Assembly: GCA_028281005.1 (NCBI GenBank)
Contig: JANQKS010000063.1
Span: 1-64,000 of the forward strand
DNA from: Pseudomonadales bacterium
Lineage (GTDB): Bacteria > Pseudomonadota > Gammaproteobacteria > Pseudomonadales > Azotimanducaceae
Reading direction: 5' to 3'
Length of the DNA stretch: 64,000 nt
Position numbers and translations under genes: made by a program. The notes under the pieces were generated by a model that had not been told where the DNA came from, ran no database searches, and saw nothing but the letters and a program-made list of their open reading frames with translations. Of the stretch, positions 53,945 to 63,967 are shown one piece after another. Each line of letters begins with the position of its first letter. Within the stretch, counting starts at the first letter, position 1.

Positions 53945-54499
53945 CTAGTGGGTTGATCCGAGAGCAAAACGGGCGCCTTGGCTGTACACCACCAGCGTGC
54001 CGCTTTCATCAACCCCTTCTGCAACGCCTTCCTCAACACCCTCCTCAACGCATAGATCCACCAGCCGGTAAAAAACAGGCCGGGTCAACAACGCTTCAAG
54101 CCCGTCACGCACCATGAGATAAGGCTTTTCACCCCGCATTTGTAGGGGGTGAGAGGCATCGGCCACCACTACATCACCAACATTGGTGGTAAACAGCAAG
54201 TCTTGCGCTTCGCCCGTGCCGCGCACTTCCATGTCAGTGGCCATGAAAGGCACGTCGTCGACTCGAATCTTGAGCTTCTCAACCGGTGTGACCAGGTAAT
54301 AGTCAGCAGCGTCTTTACGCAAAATGGTGGCAAACAGGTTCACCAGGGGTTGGCGTTGAATGGGGTCACCCTCGTGAAACCAGACCCCCTGAGCATCGAT
54401 ATGAATATCGATCTCACCGATTCTCTCGGGTTCCCACAAATGCACGGGCGGCAAGGAGCGCTGTTGGTGCAGCGCCAACAGTTCATCAAACCTATCCAT
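53945..54499 (-). CDS. DUF1285 family protein
   Basis: A 184-residue protein with the DUF1285 pattern: PPVHLWEPERIGEIDIHID, GVWFHEGDPI, LFATILRKDAADYYLVTPVEK and DDVPFMATDMEV. Near residue 150-165 it has an unusual acidic mini-repeat, EEGVEEGVAEGVDESG, before the final strand. The family has no settled function. It lies one base downstream of moaA on the same strand and may be co-transcribed. Confidence 0.88.
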   Translation of the reverse strand: MDRFDELLALHQQRSLPPVHLWEPERIGEIDIHIDAQGVWFHEGDPIQRQPLVNLFATILRKDAADYYLVTPVEKLKIRVDDVPFMATDMEVRGTGEAQDLLFTTNVGDVVVADASHPLQMRGEKPYLMVRDGLEALLTRPVFYRLVDLCVEEGVEEGVAEGVDESGTLVVYSQGARFALGSTH

Positions 54500-54500
54500 G

Positions 54501-55478
54501 TCACCCGCCGATGAACTTCATCACGGTGACTTCGCCACTGAAGCTGGCAAGTTGTTTGTCGCCCAAGGCGCTGCTCAACATTTTTTGCAACTTCACCATG
54601 GCCAGCGCATCTGGCAGCTGCAGAACTTCATTCATATCATGTGAACGGGCATTGGACAGACAACCGTAGAGCTTGCCATTCGAGGACAGCCGCAGCCGCG
54701 AACAGGTACGGCAAAAAGGTTCGCTTTCATTGGCGATAATGCCAAATACGCCAGCGCCCGGTATCTCGAAGCGTGCTGCAGTGGAATCAAACGGTGCATC
54801 AGTGCGGGCGAATTCGTAGCGCGTAGCGATGAGGTCGAGGATTTCCTGCATGGAGAAAAACTGCACTTCAAAAAGAGCATTGCCCTGCAGATGGCCCATA
54901 TTCATCAGCTCGATAAAACGCAGTTCAATACCTCGCTCCAGGCAATAGTCCAGCAGCGGCAGGATTTGATCGTCGTTTTTGTGACGCATGGGCACCATGT
55001 TCACTTTGATTTTTAAACCCGCATCGAGCATTAACTCAATACCCTTCAACACGGTTTCGAGGTCCCCCGAGCGGGCAATCTCCCGGAAGTGTTCAGCGTT
55101 TAAGGTATCCAGGCTGATGTTGATGCGCTGCAGGCCCGCCTCGACAATGAGCTTTGCTTTACGTGGCAATAGCTGACCATTGGTGGTCACCGATACGTCT
55201 TCCAATCCCATTTGCATCACCGCGGGCAACAGCGCATCAAACTTGGGTGTGAGCAATGGTTCCCCGCCGGTGATTCGGAGTTTTTCGATCCCGGCCGTGT
55301 CGATGAGCAGTTGTACCGCGCGCACCATTTCCTCGGCTTCCAATTCTGCATTGGCGGGTAACAGGCGCTTTCCGTCAGGCACACAGTAGGTGCAGGCGTA
55401 GTTGCATGCCGCTGTGAGGCTTAATCGCAGGTTTCTAAACTGACGGCCGAGGTGGTCGACAATCAAGCCAATCTCCAT
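54501..55478 (-). CDS. moaA: GTP 3',8-cyclase MoaA (molybdenum cofactor synthesis)
   Basis: A 325-residue radical-SAM enzyme converting GTP to 3',8-cyclo-GTP in the first step of molybdopterin synthesis. The SAM-cluster cysteines are Cys25, Cys29 and Cys32 in CNYACTYC. The second cluster is in CRTCSRLRLSSNGKLYGCL, and the required C-terminal diglycine is present (FIGG). No other mo genes are adjacent. The long upstream region on this strand contains structured sequence. Confidence 0.96.
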   Translation of the reverse strand: MEIGLIVDHLGRQFRNLRLSLTAACNYACTYCVPDGKRLLPANAELEAEEMVRAVQLLIDTAGIEKLRITGGEPLLTPKFDALLPAVMQMGLEDVSVTTNGQLLPRKAKLIVEAGLQRINISLDTLNAEHFREIARSGDLETVLKGIELMLDAGLKIKVNMVPMRHKNDDQILPLLDYCLERGIELRFIELMNMGHLQGNALFEVQFFSMQEILDLIATRYEFARTDAPFDSTAARFEIPGAGVFGIIANESEPFCRTCSRLRLSSNGKLYGCLSNARSHDMNEVLQLPDALAMVKLQKMLSSALGDKQLASFSGEVTVMKFIGG

Positions 55479-55684
55479 CTGTTCTGGTGGGACGAGGAGT
55501 ATGGCGTAAAACGGGTGAAAAAGGCATAAACGTACGAATTGTGACTCAGTTCAAAGGATGCGGACGGCAACCGTGTTGTACTAACCCTGTCGCTGCTCAC
55601 GTCTCCCCCCAACGAACAGCAGTGACGTCGAGGCGAAAAACTGAACCATCAGCCGCCTCGAATGTGTGACTCCTAATGGTACTT
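55479..55684 (+). ncRNA. Candidate small RNA region ahead of a strong terminator
   Basis: This stretch is between divergently placed moaA and the DUF6316-like gene and carries no recognisable gene, yet a strong plus-strand terminator follows it. CGAGGCG (55629-55635) pairs with CGCCTCG (55654-55660), and CTGCT/AGCAG lies upstream, so a folded transcript is plausible. Several GGA motifs occur near 55490-55565. The family is not recognised and the promoter is unclear. A 60-codon ORF (55487-55669) in the same DNA is an alternative reading but does not look protein-like. Confidence 0.35.
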
Positions 55685-55709
55685 GCCCGACTTGTTCGGG
55701 CTTTTTTTT
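55685..55709 (+). terminator. Strong intrinsic terminator
   Basis: GCCCGA (55685-55690) and TCGGGC (55696-55701) form a perfect 6-bp GC-rich stem around CTTGT, followed by eight Ts (55702-55709). It is oriented for plus-strand transcription. No annotated plus-strand gene ends just upstream, so it most likely ends a short non-coding transcript. Confidence 0.85.
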
Positions 55710-55835
55710 GCTTAAATTTCAGTCTGTTACACGTGAAACATAAGTGTCGACTATTTGTTTACGAGACGCTTACAGCTGTTCAGCAGGCGTCGGATGTATG
55801 CTCTGGTGTGTCTTGGTTTTTGCGGACACGCAGTT

Positions 55836-56027
55836 ATGAACCGCGCAGGCGATCGCGCTGAAACACATTACTTTCGTTCTGACCGATTGTTCTCTGTCAA
55901 TGACAAATGGTACTTCTCAACCCGAGAACATCTCGACCAAGGTCCTTATACCACCCGCAATGAAGCGGAAATTGAGATGATTGCCTACGCTAAGATTTTT
56001 AAGAAGCATCAGCAGAAAGCGTCTTAA
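55836..56027 (+). CDS. Small DUF6316-like protein
   Basis: A 63-residue protein starting at ATG 55836 (MNRAGDRAETHYFRSDRLF). It continues with SVNDKWYFSTREHLDQGPY and ends TRNEAEIEMIAYAKIF. The DR-F-V-WYF-TRE-GP-EAE pattern matches the DUF6316 family of short gammaproteobacterial proteins of unknown function. The frame extends upstream to 55755, but that part is not conserved-looking. The 3' end overlaps convergent murF by 29 bases. Confidence 0.7.
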   Translation: MNRAGDRAETHYFRSDRLFSVNDKWYFSTREHLDQGPYTTRNEAEIEMIAYAKIFKKHQQKAS

Positions 56028-57372
56028 CCAACTCGTCGACATAGCTGTTGGCCCAAAATACTCGATTTGAACCTTTCACCAGCACACTACCGCCGGTTCT
56101 GAGCTGCGCGATCAGTTCACCGGTTAATGCCTCGCTTGCGTCTTGATACCAGGGACACGCAAGCGCCGTGGCAAGTGCTTGGGTGCCCTCGCCTACGCAA
56201 TAGACCTGTTGCAGCCCTCGTAGCAAGGGAACTAAGTCTAGGTGAGCTTGATGCGCTTCATCCCCCAGTTCCAACATCTCGCCAATCACTGCTACCTTGG
56301 GCTCTGGTGCTTGCAACTCGGTAAAGCTCTTGATGGCGGCTATCATGCTGCTGGGGTTGGCATTGTAGCTGTCATCGACGACTACGACGTTGTCCAACAC
56401 GTGCAGGTTTCCCCGCCCTTTCGGGATGATGTCGGCCGGAAGTTCGCAGGCGGCTTGTGGATCTTTGCCAATCTGGTAACAAGCCAATAGCACCGCCGCT
56501 ACGGTCTTGGCCCGATGTAAGCCGCCGCCCGGCACTCTGGCTCGCCACTGTTTGCCTTGAAAGAGAATGTTGGCTTTGTCCGCCTCAAGTTCAGTCACGC
56601 GGGCATCCGCAGTATCTCCGGTACCAAATGTTAGGCCATAGTCGAGCCCTAGTACATCTTCAGATATTGCTTTAGATTTATGCTCTAGTGGATTAAAAAT
56701 ACTGAGTTTTTCATCCTTTAGCGCCTGCCAGTTTGGAAAATTCTCGATGTGGGCGTTGTGTACGTTGAGCACAATCGCCACATGAGCATTGACCATTTCA
56801 GCCAGCGGTAAAATTTCGCCGGGATGATTAGTGCCAATTTCAAAGATTGCCACTTGCGCATGTTGTGGAGCATTCGTCAAAGACAGAGGTACGCCGATAT
56901 GGTTGTTGAAGCTGCCAGGCGGCGCATAGGCGTTGAGTGCCGCCGCGAGGAAATGTTTGGCCGTGGTTTTACCGCTGCTGCCGGTCACTGCCACGATGTT
57001 GCCGGTTAAACGCTTGCGCGCCAAACGGCCCATTTTCCATAACCCGTCGTATGTGTCGGCCACCTGCAGCAAGGGGAAGTCCGTAGGTACTTGCAGCTCC
57101 TCACGAGATTTGTGTACCAAAGCACCCACGGCACCCGCTGCTGCGGCAGCGGCCACATAATCGTGTCCGTCTACGTTGCTGCGATAGCTAGGATTAAACC
57201 GTGGGCCAGGGTCGCCTGGCAACGCAACAAATAGGTCGCCGGAACCAACCAGGCGACTATCGGCTCGAACGCGGGTCACGTCCGGACCCTGCACAGCCCG
57301 CTCGGTTAAGCCACCACTGAGCTCACGCCAGCGCCACAACGGAACTTTGTTTTCAGCTTTATTGTCTGTCAT
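55999..57372 (-). CDS. murF: UDP-N-acetylmuramoyl-tripeptide--D-alanyl-D-alanine ligase MurF
   Basis: A Mur ligase of about 457 residues that adds D-Ala-D-Ala to the UDP-MurNAc tripeptide. ATG 57372 is preferred to GTG 57378. The ATP loop TGSSGKTTAKHFLAAAL, EIGTNHPGEI, the central-domain NVHNAHIENF, and VVVDDSYNANPSSM of the C-terminal domain are present. Normally murF lies in the division/cell-wall cluster. Here it stands alone between a small gene and sppA, so it is either the relocated sole copy or a paralogue. Confidence 0.92.
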   Translation of the reverse strand: MTDNKAENKVPLWRWRELSGGLTERAVQGPDVTRVRADSRLVGSGDLFVALPGDPGPRFNPSYRSNVDGHDYVAAAAAAGAVGALVHKSREELQVPTDFPLLQVADTYDGLWKMGRLARKRLTGNIVAVTGSSGKTTAKHFLAAALNAYAPPGSFNNHIGVPLSLTNAPQHAQVAIFEIGTNHPGEILPLAEMVNAHVAIVLNVHNAHIENFPNWQALKDEKLSIFNPLEHKSKAISEDVLGLDYGLTFGTGDTADARVTELEADKANILFQGKQWRARVPGGGLHRAKTVAAVLLACYQIGKDPQAACELPADIIPKGRGNLHVLDNVVVVDDSYNANPSSMIAAIKSFTELQAPEPKVAVIGEMLELGDEAHQAHLDLVPLLRGLQQVYCVGEGTQALATALACPWYQDASEALTGELIAQLRTGGSVLVKGSNRVFWANSYVDELVKTLSADAS

Positions 57373-57431
57373 GTGCACATGTTAAAGCTTTTGCCCTGGC
57401 AATAAGCAGCTCTTCATGGCTTATTAGGACT

Positions 57432-59282
57432 ATGTCAGATCATTCATCCACAAATACGCCGAGTTTTTTCGGGCGAATTGGCGCCGGCATTACAAGACTG
57501 CGCAATTTTGTCGTCAATACAATTTTCCTGTTGTTGCTGATTGCCCTCACGGTTGGCTTGTTGGCCAATTGCCAGAGTGTCACCGTACCGCAAAACAGCG
57601 CACTGTTGATCAACCCCAAAGGCGTCATCGTAGAGGCTGCCACGCTGCCGGATCCTTTCACAGAACTGTTCAGCACGGGTCCGCGCATGGCTCAGGTGGA
57701 ACTGGCCGCTTTGCTGAGTGCCATCGAGGGTGCGGCGACGGATGCGGACATCCGCATGATCATCTTGGATCTGGACGAACTGGCGTGGGCGGCGCCGGCA
57801 CACGCACAACGAATTGGGCAGGCTTTGCAGAAGTTTCGTGATGCCGGTAAAAAAGTAGTGTCGTATGGGCATTTTTACAGCCAAGCGCAGTATCACATCG
57901 CAAGTTTTGCAGACGCGTTGTACATGCACCCCATGGGCCAGGTGGTGCTGGAAGGTTTTGGTGGGTTTGGTTTTTATTTCAGCGAGCTGCTGCAGAATTT
58001 TGATGTCAATGTCCATGTCTATCGCGTCGGCGAATACAAGTCGGCCGTGGAGCCCCTTTTGCGTAACGACATGTCTGAAGATGCGCGTATGGCGGACGAG
58101 GCGCTGTACCAAAATATTTGGCAACACCTGGTGGGCGACATCGCCACCAACCGGCTGATTGAAACGGCTGACGTTCAAGCTTATGCCAGTGACTTAGGTG
58201 GCAAACTAGCGACCACTCAGGGCGATATGGCGCGAGCTGCCCTAGAGGCTCATTTGATTGATGAATTGCTCACCAGTGATCAAGCCAATGTACGCGTCGC
58301 AGAAGAAGTTGGCTTCAGAGACAACAGCCGGGTGGAGCTGAATGCCATCGATTTCGAATCCTATCTATCGGCCAGGGGCTTGAGTGATCCCGGTCTGGGC
58401 TTGGCGAACGCGAAAGTTGCGGTGATTGTCACCCAGGGGATGATCGTATCTTCCGGACGTGGTGATGGCATTGTTGCGGCGGACGCGACCATCGATCTGA
58501 TTCGCCAAGCACGGCAGGATGCGAGCGTTAAGGCTGTCGTTGTCCGGGTAGATTCACCAGGCGGCAGCCAGTTGGCCTCTGAGTTAATCCGTCAGGAATT
58601 AGAATTGTTGCAGATCGCCGGCAAACCCGTAGTAGCTTCTTTTGGCGCCAGTGCCGCGTCCGGCGGCTACTGGATTGCCGCCACCGCCGATCAGATCATT
58701 GCGGAGCCCACTACCATCACCGGTTCCATCGGGATCTTCAGTTTTCTCACTACTTTTGAAGACACTCTGTCCCGTTATGGCGTGTACACCGACGGTGTCG
58801 GTACTACCGCCATTTCTGGCGATAGTGTGTTTACGGGGGTCAGCGATGCCATGGCAAAAATTCTTCAAGCACGGGTTGAGAACGGCTACGAACAGTTCAT
58901 TAACTTGGTGGCGCGGGGCCGCGGCATGACCCCGGAAGCCGTTAATGCGGTGGCCGAAGGCCGTGTATGGACCGGTGAGGTTGCCAAGGAGCTCGGCTTA
59001 ATTGATGAACTCGGTGGGCTGCAAACTGCCGTTGACGCCGCAGCTTCGTTGGCGGGATTGGACACTTGGGACACTGTTCGTCTACGCCGCCCCATCGACC
59101 CTCGGGAGGCTTTGCTGGCGGAACTGTTTGCGCCGGAAACCCAAAGCAGCCGTGTTTCGGTGAACCTACCTCAACAGCTGGCTAACACATTTAAGCAGCT
59201 GCAGAACTTCGACGATCCAAACCACGTTTACGCGTTGTGTGAATCCTGTTGGCGTATGGCGCCTTGGGTTTTGCGCCAGTAG
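57432..59282 (+). CDS. sppA: Signal peptide peptidase SppA, 67-kDa type
   Basis: A 616-residue inner-membrane serine/lysine protease that degrades cleaved signal peptides. One N-terminal membrane helix (about residues 28-46) is followed by two tandem SppA domains. The general base Lys203 is in GEYKSAVEP of the first domain, and the nucleophile Ser410 is in [10 protein letters not shown] of the second. Length and domain duplication match the E. coli protein. Its 3' end overlaps the convergent symporter gene by 55 bases. Confidence 0.95.
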   Translation: MSDHSSTNTPSFFGRIGAGITRLRNFVVNTIFLLLLIALTVGLLANCQSVTVPQNSALLINPKGVIVEAATLPDPFTELFSTGPRMAQVELAALLSAIEGAATDADIRMIILDLDELAWAAPAHAQRIGQALQKFRDAGKKVVSYGHFYSQAQYHIASFADALYMHPMGQVVLEGFGGFGFYFSELLQNFDVNVHVYRVGEYKSAVEPLLRNDMSEDARMADEALYQNIWQHLVGDIATNRLIETADVQAYASDLGGKLATTQGDMARAALEAHLIDELLTSDQANVRVAEEVGFRDNSRVELNAIDFESYLSARGLSDPGLGLANAKVAVIVTQGMIVSSGRGDGIVAADATIDLIRQARQDASVKAVVVRVDSPGGSQLASELIRQELELLQIAGKPVVASFGASAASGGYWIAATADQIIAEPTTITGSIGIFSFLTTFEDTLSRYGVYTDGVGTTAISGDSVFTGVSDAMAKILQARVENGYEQFINLVARGRGMTPEAVNAVAEGRVWTGEVAKELGLIDELGGLQTAVDAAASLAGLDTWDTVRLRRPIDPREALLAELFAPETQSSRVSVNLPQQLANTFKQLQNFDDPNHVYALCESCWRMAPWVLRQ

Positions 59283-60919
59283 GTGGTTGTCATTTCTTTG
59301 ACCTCCTTGCGCATGAGGAAGATGCCGAGCAAATTCGGCAAAGTCATCAAGGCAACGGTGATCGCTGAAATCAGCCACACCAGGCTGGTGTCCGCTACGG
59401 TTGCAAGGAAAAATCCGCCCACATAGGCCAACCGGTATAACGTGACCCACTGCGTTCCGAACAGATAGGTCACCGCCCTATCGCCGTAATAAGACCATGC
59501 TAACGCCGTAGAAAAGGCAAACAGCACCAATCCGATGGTGACCACGTATTCGCCGAACACGCCAAAAAAGCTGGCTTGAAAAGCCTGCGCCGTGAGGGGC
59601 ACAGAATGCAGCAGCGACCTCCCTTCTAAACTAATGCCAGCGTTGGTAATACTGCCTGCGGTGACCGTCAATGTGCCGCTGAAGAATGTTCCCGCGGTCA
59701 GTACCCGAACATCTTCGGCAATTGAGCGATTGTGAATAATGGTGATGCCTGTGCTTTGCACGCGACCGTCTACAACCGGTACCTCGCCACTGAACGCGGT
59801 CACCGGGTCGTTGGCGGGCGGAACGATGTCCAAATGGGCAAATAGCTGTGCTACGTGTTCAGGGTTGGTATCAGTGTAGCTACCAGCGAGAATTTTGGTG
59901 TCAAATTCTGCGAAAGGTGTGTCGAACTTTTGTGTCCAAACCCCAGAGGAGAGGATCACCATGCCGGTCAAGGTGCAAATCACCAGCGTATCGATAAATG
60001 GCTCTAAGATGGACACCATCCCTTCAGCGACTGGCTCCTTGGTACGGGCCGAGGCATGCGCAATGGGTGCAGAACCTTGTCCCGCCTCATTAGAATATAA
60101 GCCGCGATTCACGCCGCGGTTAAACGCGTAAGCAAACGTGGCGCCCAAAAAACCACCGGTCGCTGCGGAACCAGTGAAGGCATCGCGGAACACGGCGATG
60201 AACGAAGGCACCACGTTTTCAATATTGGAGGCCACAACGGCCAACGCGCCGAGCGCATACAGAATGCCCATCAACGGCACCAGCGAAGCCGCCACCACAG
60301 CGATGCGCCGAATTCCGCCAACGATGACCAGCCCTAACAAAACCGCCAACACCGCACCACTGACCCAAGTGGGAATTGCAAATGAGGTGAACAAGCCCGC
60401 GGCCATGTTGTTGGCTTGAGGTAGATTGCCGCTACCGAAGCTGCTGATGACGGTGGCCACGGCAAAAAACACTGCCAGCCACTTCATGTTAAGGCCGTAT
60501 TCCATGTAATGCATGGGGCCGCCTACCATGTTGCCGTTGGCGTCCTGGCGGCGATACTTGTGACTGACCGAGACCTCTACAAATTTGGTGGTCATGCCGA
60601 AAAATGCGGTAGCCCACATCCAAAACAGAGCGGCGGGCCCGCCGAGGAAAATGGCCAACGCCACACCGCCGATGTTGCCGGTACCTACAGTGCCGGAGAG
60701 TGCAGTGCTCAGCGCCTGAAAGTGGGTGGTATCGCCTGGATCATCCGGTTCGTTGTGTTTGCCGCGCAGCACCGACCAGGCGTGCTTGAAGTAGCGGATT
60801 TGGGGAAAGCCGAGATACAGGGTGAAGAACAACCCGATGCCTAGCAGAGCAAAGGGGAAATAGAAGGCACTCCCCAATACACTGTCGAGAAAACTCAGCG
60901 CATTTTCAAAACTGGTCAA
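59228..60919 (-). CDS. Sodium:alanine/glycine symporter (AGCS family)
   Basis: A 563-residue polytopic membrane protein with the AGCS signatures [35 protein letters not shown] and [21 protein letters not shown] non-membrane insert near residues 320-430 ([18 protein letters not shown] onward) lengthens it compared with typical members of about 450-480 residues. It starts at TTG 60919 with AGGAAG 7 bases upstream. It would import alanine or glycine with sodium. It overlaps the 3' end of sppA. Confidence 0.92.
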   Translation of the reverse strand: MTSFENALSFLDSVLGSAFYFPFALLGIGLFFTLYLGFPQIRYFKHAWSVLRGKHNEPDDPGDTTHFQALSTALSGTVGTGNIGGVALAIFLGGPAALFWMWATAFFGMTTKFVEVSVSHKYRRQDANGNMVGGPMHYMEYGLNMKWLAVFFAVATVISSFGSGNLPQANNMAAGLFTSFAIPTWVSGAVLAVLLGLVIVGGIRRIAVVAASLVPLMGILYALGALAVVASNIENVVPSFIAVFRDAFTGSAATGGFLGATFAYAFNRGVNRGLYSNEAGQGSAPIAHASARTKEPVAEGMVSILEPFIDTLVICTLTGMVILSSGVWTQKFDTPFAEFDTKILAGSYTDTNPEHVAQLFAHLDIVPPANDPVTAFSGEVPVVDGRVQSTGITIIHNRSIAEDVRVLTAGTFFSGTLTVTAGSITNAGISLEGRSLLHSVPLTAQAFQASFFGVFGEYVVTIGLVLFAFSTALAWSYYGDRAVTYLFGTQWVTLYRLAYVGGFFLATVADTSLVWLISAITVALMTLPNLLGIFLMRKEVKEMTTTYWRKTQGAIRQQDSHNA

Positions 60920-60943
60920 ACAGTGCTTCCTGTGTGTTGCATG

Positions 60944-62305
60944 TTATGCCTCCCTGGACTTTTCACGCAACGTCACCAGCTCTTCCGCTGCGGTGGGATG
61001 GATTCCCACGGTAGCATCGAATTGCGCCTTGGTGGCGCCCGCTACCATGGCCACTGCCATGCCTTGAATAATTTCGCCGCCATCCGGACCCACCATATGG
61101 ATACCCACCACTACATCGTCGCTGCGCCGCACGATCATCTTCATGTAGGTGCGTTCGTCCCTCCCACTTAAGGTGTGTTTCATCGGTTTAAAACTTGATT
61201 CATAAATATCGAGATCACCGCCGTGTAACTCTACGGCCGCCACCTCGGTAAGACCGACGGTACCGATGTTGGGCTGACAAAACACCGCGGTGGCGATGTT
61301 GTCATAGTTGAGCGTGCGTTTGGGGCGCTCGGTGAACAGGTTGTTGGCGATGCACATACCCTCTTCAATCGCCACCGGCGTGAGCTGGATACGATCGGTG
61401 ACGTCACCGATGGCGTAGATATTCGGCACATTGGTTTGGTAATACTCGTCGACCAGAATTTGCTGGCGCTCACCCAACTGCACGCCGGCATTCTCCAACC
61501 CCAGATCGGCGGTGTTTGGATGACGCCCAGTGGCATACAGCACCACATCTGCGTTTAAGGTCGAACCGTCAGTCAGATGCACAACGCGGATGTCCCCATC
61601 CAGCTCTATACGCTCGACGTTGATATTAAAGCGCAGGTCAACACCTTTTTTGACAATTTCGTCTTTAACAAACTCGCGCACACTGTCGTCGAAGCCGCGC
61701 AAGAACAATGGCCCGCGATAAAGTTGGATGGTTTCTACGCCGAGGCCGGCGAAGATCCCGGCAAACTCCACCGCTATATAGCCACCGCCAACCACCACAG
61801 CGCGTTTTGGCAGTTGCGGCATGTAAAACGCTTCGTTAGAGGTGATGACATGTTCGTTGCCGGGGAATTCCGGCACCGTGGGCCAACTGCCGGTGGCCAC
61901 CAGGATGTACTTGGCCGTGTGCTGGTGGCCATTGATCGAAACAGTGTGTTCATCCACCAAGGTGGCGCGCCCTTCGTGTAAGTCAACACCGGCGTTGCTC
62001 AAAAGGCTTCCATAAATGCCATTAAGGCGTTGGATTTCTGCAGTTTTGTTGTCGCGCAGCGTCGGCCAATCGAAGCCACTGGCCTCCACCTGCCAGCCAT
62101 AGGCGTTGGCGTCTTCAAAGTCTTCGTGGAAATGGGAGCCATAAACAAATAGCTTTTTCGGCACGCAGCCTACGTTGACGCAAGTGCCGCCTAAGTAGGT
62201 GGACTCAGCCACCGCCACTCTAGCGCCGTAGCTGGCTGCCATACGGCTAGCGCGTACGCCGCCAGAGCCTGCGCCGAGCACATAAAGATCGTAGTCGTAT
62301 TCCAT
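60944..62305 (-). CDS. gor: Glutathione-disulfide reductase
   Basis: A 453-residue FAD/NADPH oxidoreductase reducing glutathione disulfide. ATG 62305 is preferred to TTG 62323 because it places the redox cysteines at Cys42 and Cys47 ([13 protein letters not shown]), as in E. coli. The FAD site is [15 protein letters not shown], the NADPH site [14 protein letters not shown], followed by YAIGDV and the active-site histidine in [11 protein letters not shown]. It lies 25 bases after the symporter on the same strand and is divergent from the TPP enzyme gene. Confidence 0.94.
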   Translation of the reverse strand: MEYDYDLYVLGAGSGGVRASRMAASYGARVAVAESTYLGGTCVNVGCVPKKLFVYGSHFHEDFEDANAYGWQVEASGFDWPTLRDNKTAEIQRLNGIYGSLLSNAGVDLHEGRATLVDEHTVSINGHQHTAKYILVATGSWPTVPEFPGNEHVITSNEAFYMPQLPKRAVVVGGGYIAVEFAGIFAGLGVETIQLYRGPLFLRGFDDSVREFVKDEIVKKGVDLRFNINVERIELDGDIRVVHLTDGSTLNADVVLYATGRHPNTADLGLENAGVQLGERQQILVDEYYQTNVPNIYAIGDVTDRIQLTPVAIEEGMCIANNLFTERPKRTLNYDNIATAVFCQPNIGTVGLTEVAAVELHGGDLDIYESSFKPMKHTLSGRDERTYMKMIVRRSDDVVVGIHMVGPDGGEIIQGMAVAMVAGATKAQFDATVGIHPTAAEELVTLREKSREA

Positions 62306-62416
62306 GATGATTGAATCCGCCAAAACTCGAAGGGTGATTTAGGACACCGCAGCCTAGGGAAGTTCCCACCTGTGTGCAAACCCCCTACACTGCGCGTTTT
62401 CGGTGGGGACAATGTC

Positions 62417-63967
62417 ATGGCGATGAATGGCGCACAGAGTTTGCTGCAGACCCTGGTGGGATGCGGTGTAGATGTCTGCTTTACCAATCCGGGTACCAGT
62501 GAAATGCATTTTGTCGCAGCGCTCGATCAGCAGGACGGTATGCGTGCAGTGCTCGGTTTGTTTGAAGGGGTGGTCACCGGTGCGGCCGACGGTTACGCCC
62601 GCATGGCCTGCAAACCGGCGTGTACGTTGTTACATCTAGGGCCTGGGTTGGCCAACGGCCTGGCGAACCTACATAATGCTCGTCGCGCTTTTTCACCCAT
62701 TGTGAACGTGGTCGGTGAGCATGCGACCTACCATCGCGCCCTGGATGCCCCACTCACCTCTAACATCGAAGGTTTTGCTGATCCGGTATCGGGGTGGATG
62801 CAGGTCAGTGAACACGCCACCGAGGTGGCCCGCGACGGTGCTCGCGCAGTTCAAGCCGCTATGACGGGTGCGGGCCAAATCGCCACGCTAATTCTGCCCG
62901 CCGATACCGCCTGGAATGATGCTGAAGCGGCACATAAACCTCTACCGCCGACACCTAAGGCCACGGTACCTGATGAACGCATTGGTACGGTGGCCGACGC
63001 TCTAAACAGCGGCGAGCCGTGCGTGATCTTGTGCAACGGCTTGGGCGTGAGTGAAGCGGGGTTAAACTTGCTCGGCAAAATTGCCACTCAAACCGGCGCG
63101 CAATTGATGGGAGACACCTTCATCGGCCGCATTGAACGAGGTGAAGGGCGTGTCGACATCCCCCGCCTACCCTACTTTGCGGAGCAGGCAGAAGAGGTTT
63201 TACAGGCCTACAAACACATCATCTTAGTCGACACAAAGGCGCCGGTAAGTTTTTTTGCGTACCCAGACAAAGCCAGTGAATTGACGCCTACCGACGCGGT
63301 GGCGCACACGTTCTCATTATCGGGAGAAGATACTTTGCCGGCGCTCGAAGCACTGGTGGCTGCGGTGGGTGCAGAAGCAGTGCAACCCTCTCTGGTCTCT
63401 TTAGCACGGCCCGATCTTCCACGCGGAGCGCTGAATCCAGACAGCATTGCTCAAGCGGTGGCTGCCCTGTTGCCGGAGCAGGCGATTGTGGTCAACGAAG
63501 CCGCCACCGGTGGATTTGCGATGCCTGGTTTGACGGCCACCGCGCCCCAGCATAGTTGGCTTGATTTGACCGGCGGCGCTATCGGCATGGGGTTACCCGC
63601 TGCCACGGGTGCCGCGATTGCCTGCCCGGATAGACCGGTATTGGCGCTGCAAGCCGACGGTAGTGCGATGTACACCGTGCAGGCGTTGTGGACGCAAGCC
63701 AGGGAGCAAACCAACGTCACAACCGTGCTGTTTTCGAACCGGAAATATGCAATTTTGCAGGTGGAGTTCATGCGTGTAGGCGCGGTTAATCCGGGGCCTA
63801 AAGCCATGGACATGATGGAACTGACTCGGCCGGACCTGGACTGGGTCAAAATGGCCGAAAGTATGGGGGTTGAAGCGGTGCGTGCGGAGACTGCGGAAGC
63901 GTTTAATCAAGCCCTGGCAGCAGCGCTGGCTAACCCTGGGCCTAATCTGATTGAAGCGGTGTTGTAA
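62417..63967 (+). CDS. Acetolactate synthase large subunit-like TPP enzyme
   Basis: A 516-residue thiamine-diphosphate enzyme. ATG 62417 is chosen because GGTGGGG precedes it; the frame is open from GTG 62372. The N-terminal PYR domain has CFTNPGTSEMHFVAAL with the catalytic glutamate region, and GLANLHNARR. The C-terminal PP domain has GGAIGMGLPAATGAAIA and the diphosphate/metal motif QADGSAMYTVQALWTQ, where the usual GDG is ADG. It resembles the IlvB-like/benzoylformate-decarboxylase-like group more than biosynthetic IlvB. No ilvH-type small subunit is adjacent, and the substrate is unknown. Confidence 0.87.
   Translation: MAMNGAQSLLQTLVGCGVDVCFTNPGTSEMHFVAALDQQDGMRAVLGLFEGVVTGAADGYARMACKPACTLLHLGPGLANGLANLHNARRAFSPIVNVVGEHATYHRALDAPLTSNIEGFADPVSGWMQVSEHATEVARDGARAVQAAMTGAGQIATLILPADTAWNDAEAAHKPLPPTPKATVPDERIGTVADALNSGEPCVILCNGLGVSEAGLNLLGKIATQTGAQLMGDTFIGRIERGEGRVDIPRLPYFAEQAEEVLQAYKHIILVDTKAPVSFFAYPDKASELTPTDAVAHTFSLSGEDTLPALEALVAAVGAEAVQPSLVSLARPDLPRGALNPDSIAQAVAALLPEQAIVVNEAATGGFAMPGLTATAPQHSWLDLTGGAIGMGLPAATGAAIACPDRPVLALQADGSAMYTVQALWTQAREQTNVTTVLFSNRKYAILQVEFMRVGAVNPGPKAMDMMELTRPDLDWVKMAESMGVEAVRAETAEAFNQALAAALANPGPNLIEAVL

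Noticed and set aside
55487-55669. 60-codon ORF just before the strong terminator
   Set aside because: Its start lacks a proper ribosome-binding site and its composition is not protein-like; a non-coding transcript explains the terminator better.
57444-58178. 244-codon minus-strand ORF antisense to sppA
   Set aside because: It covers conserved SppA coding sequence including the catalytic lysine; it is histidine- and arginine-rich in the manner of antisense shadows.
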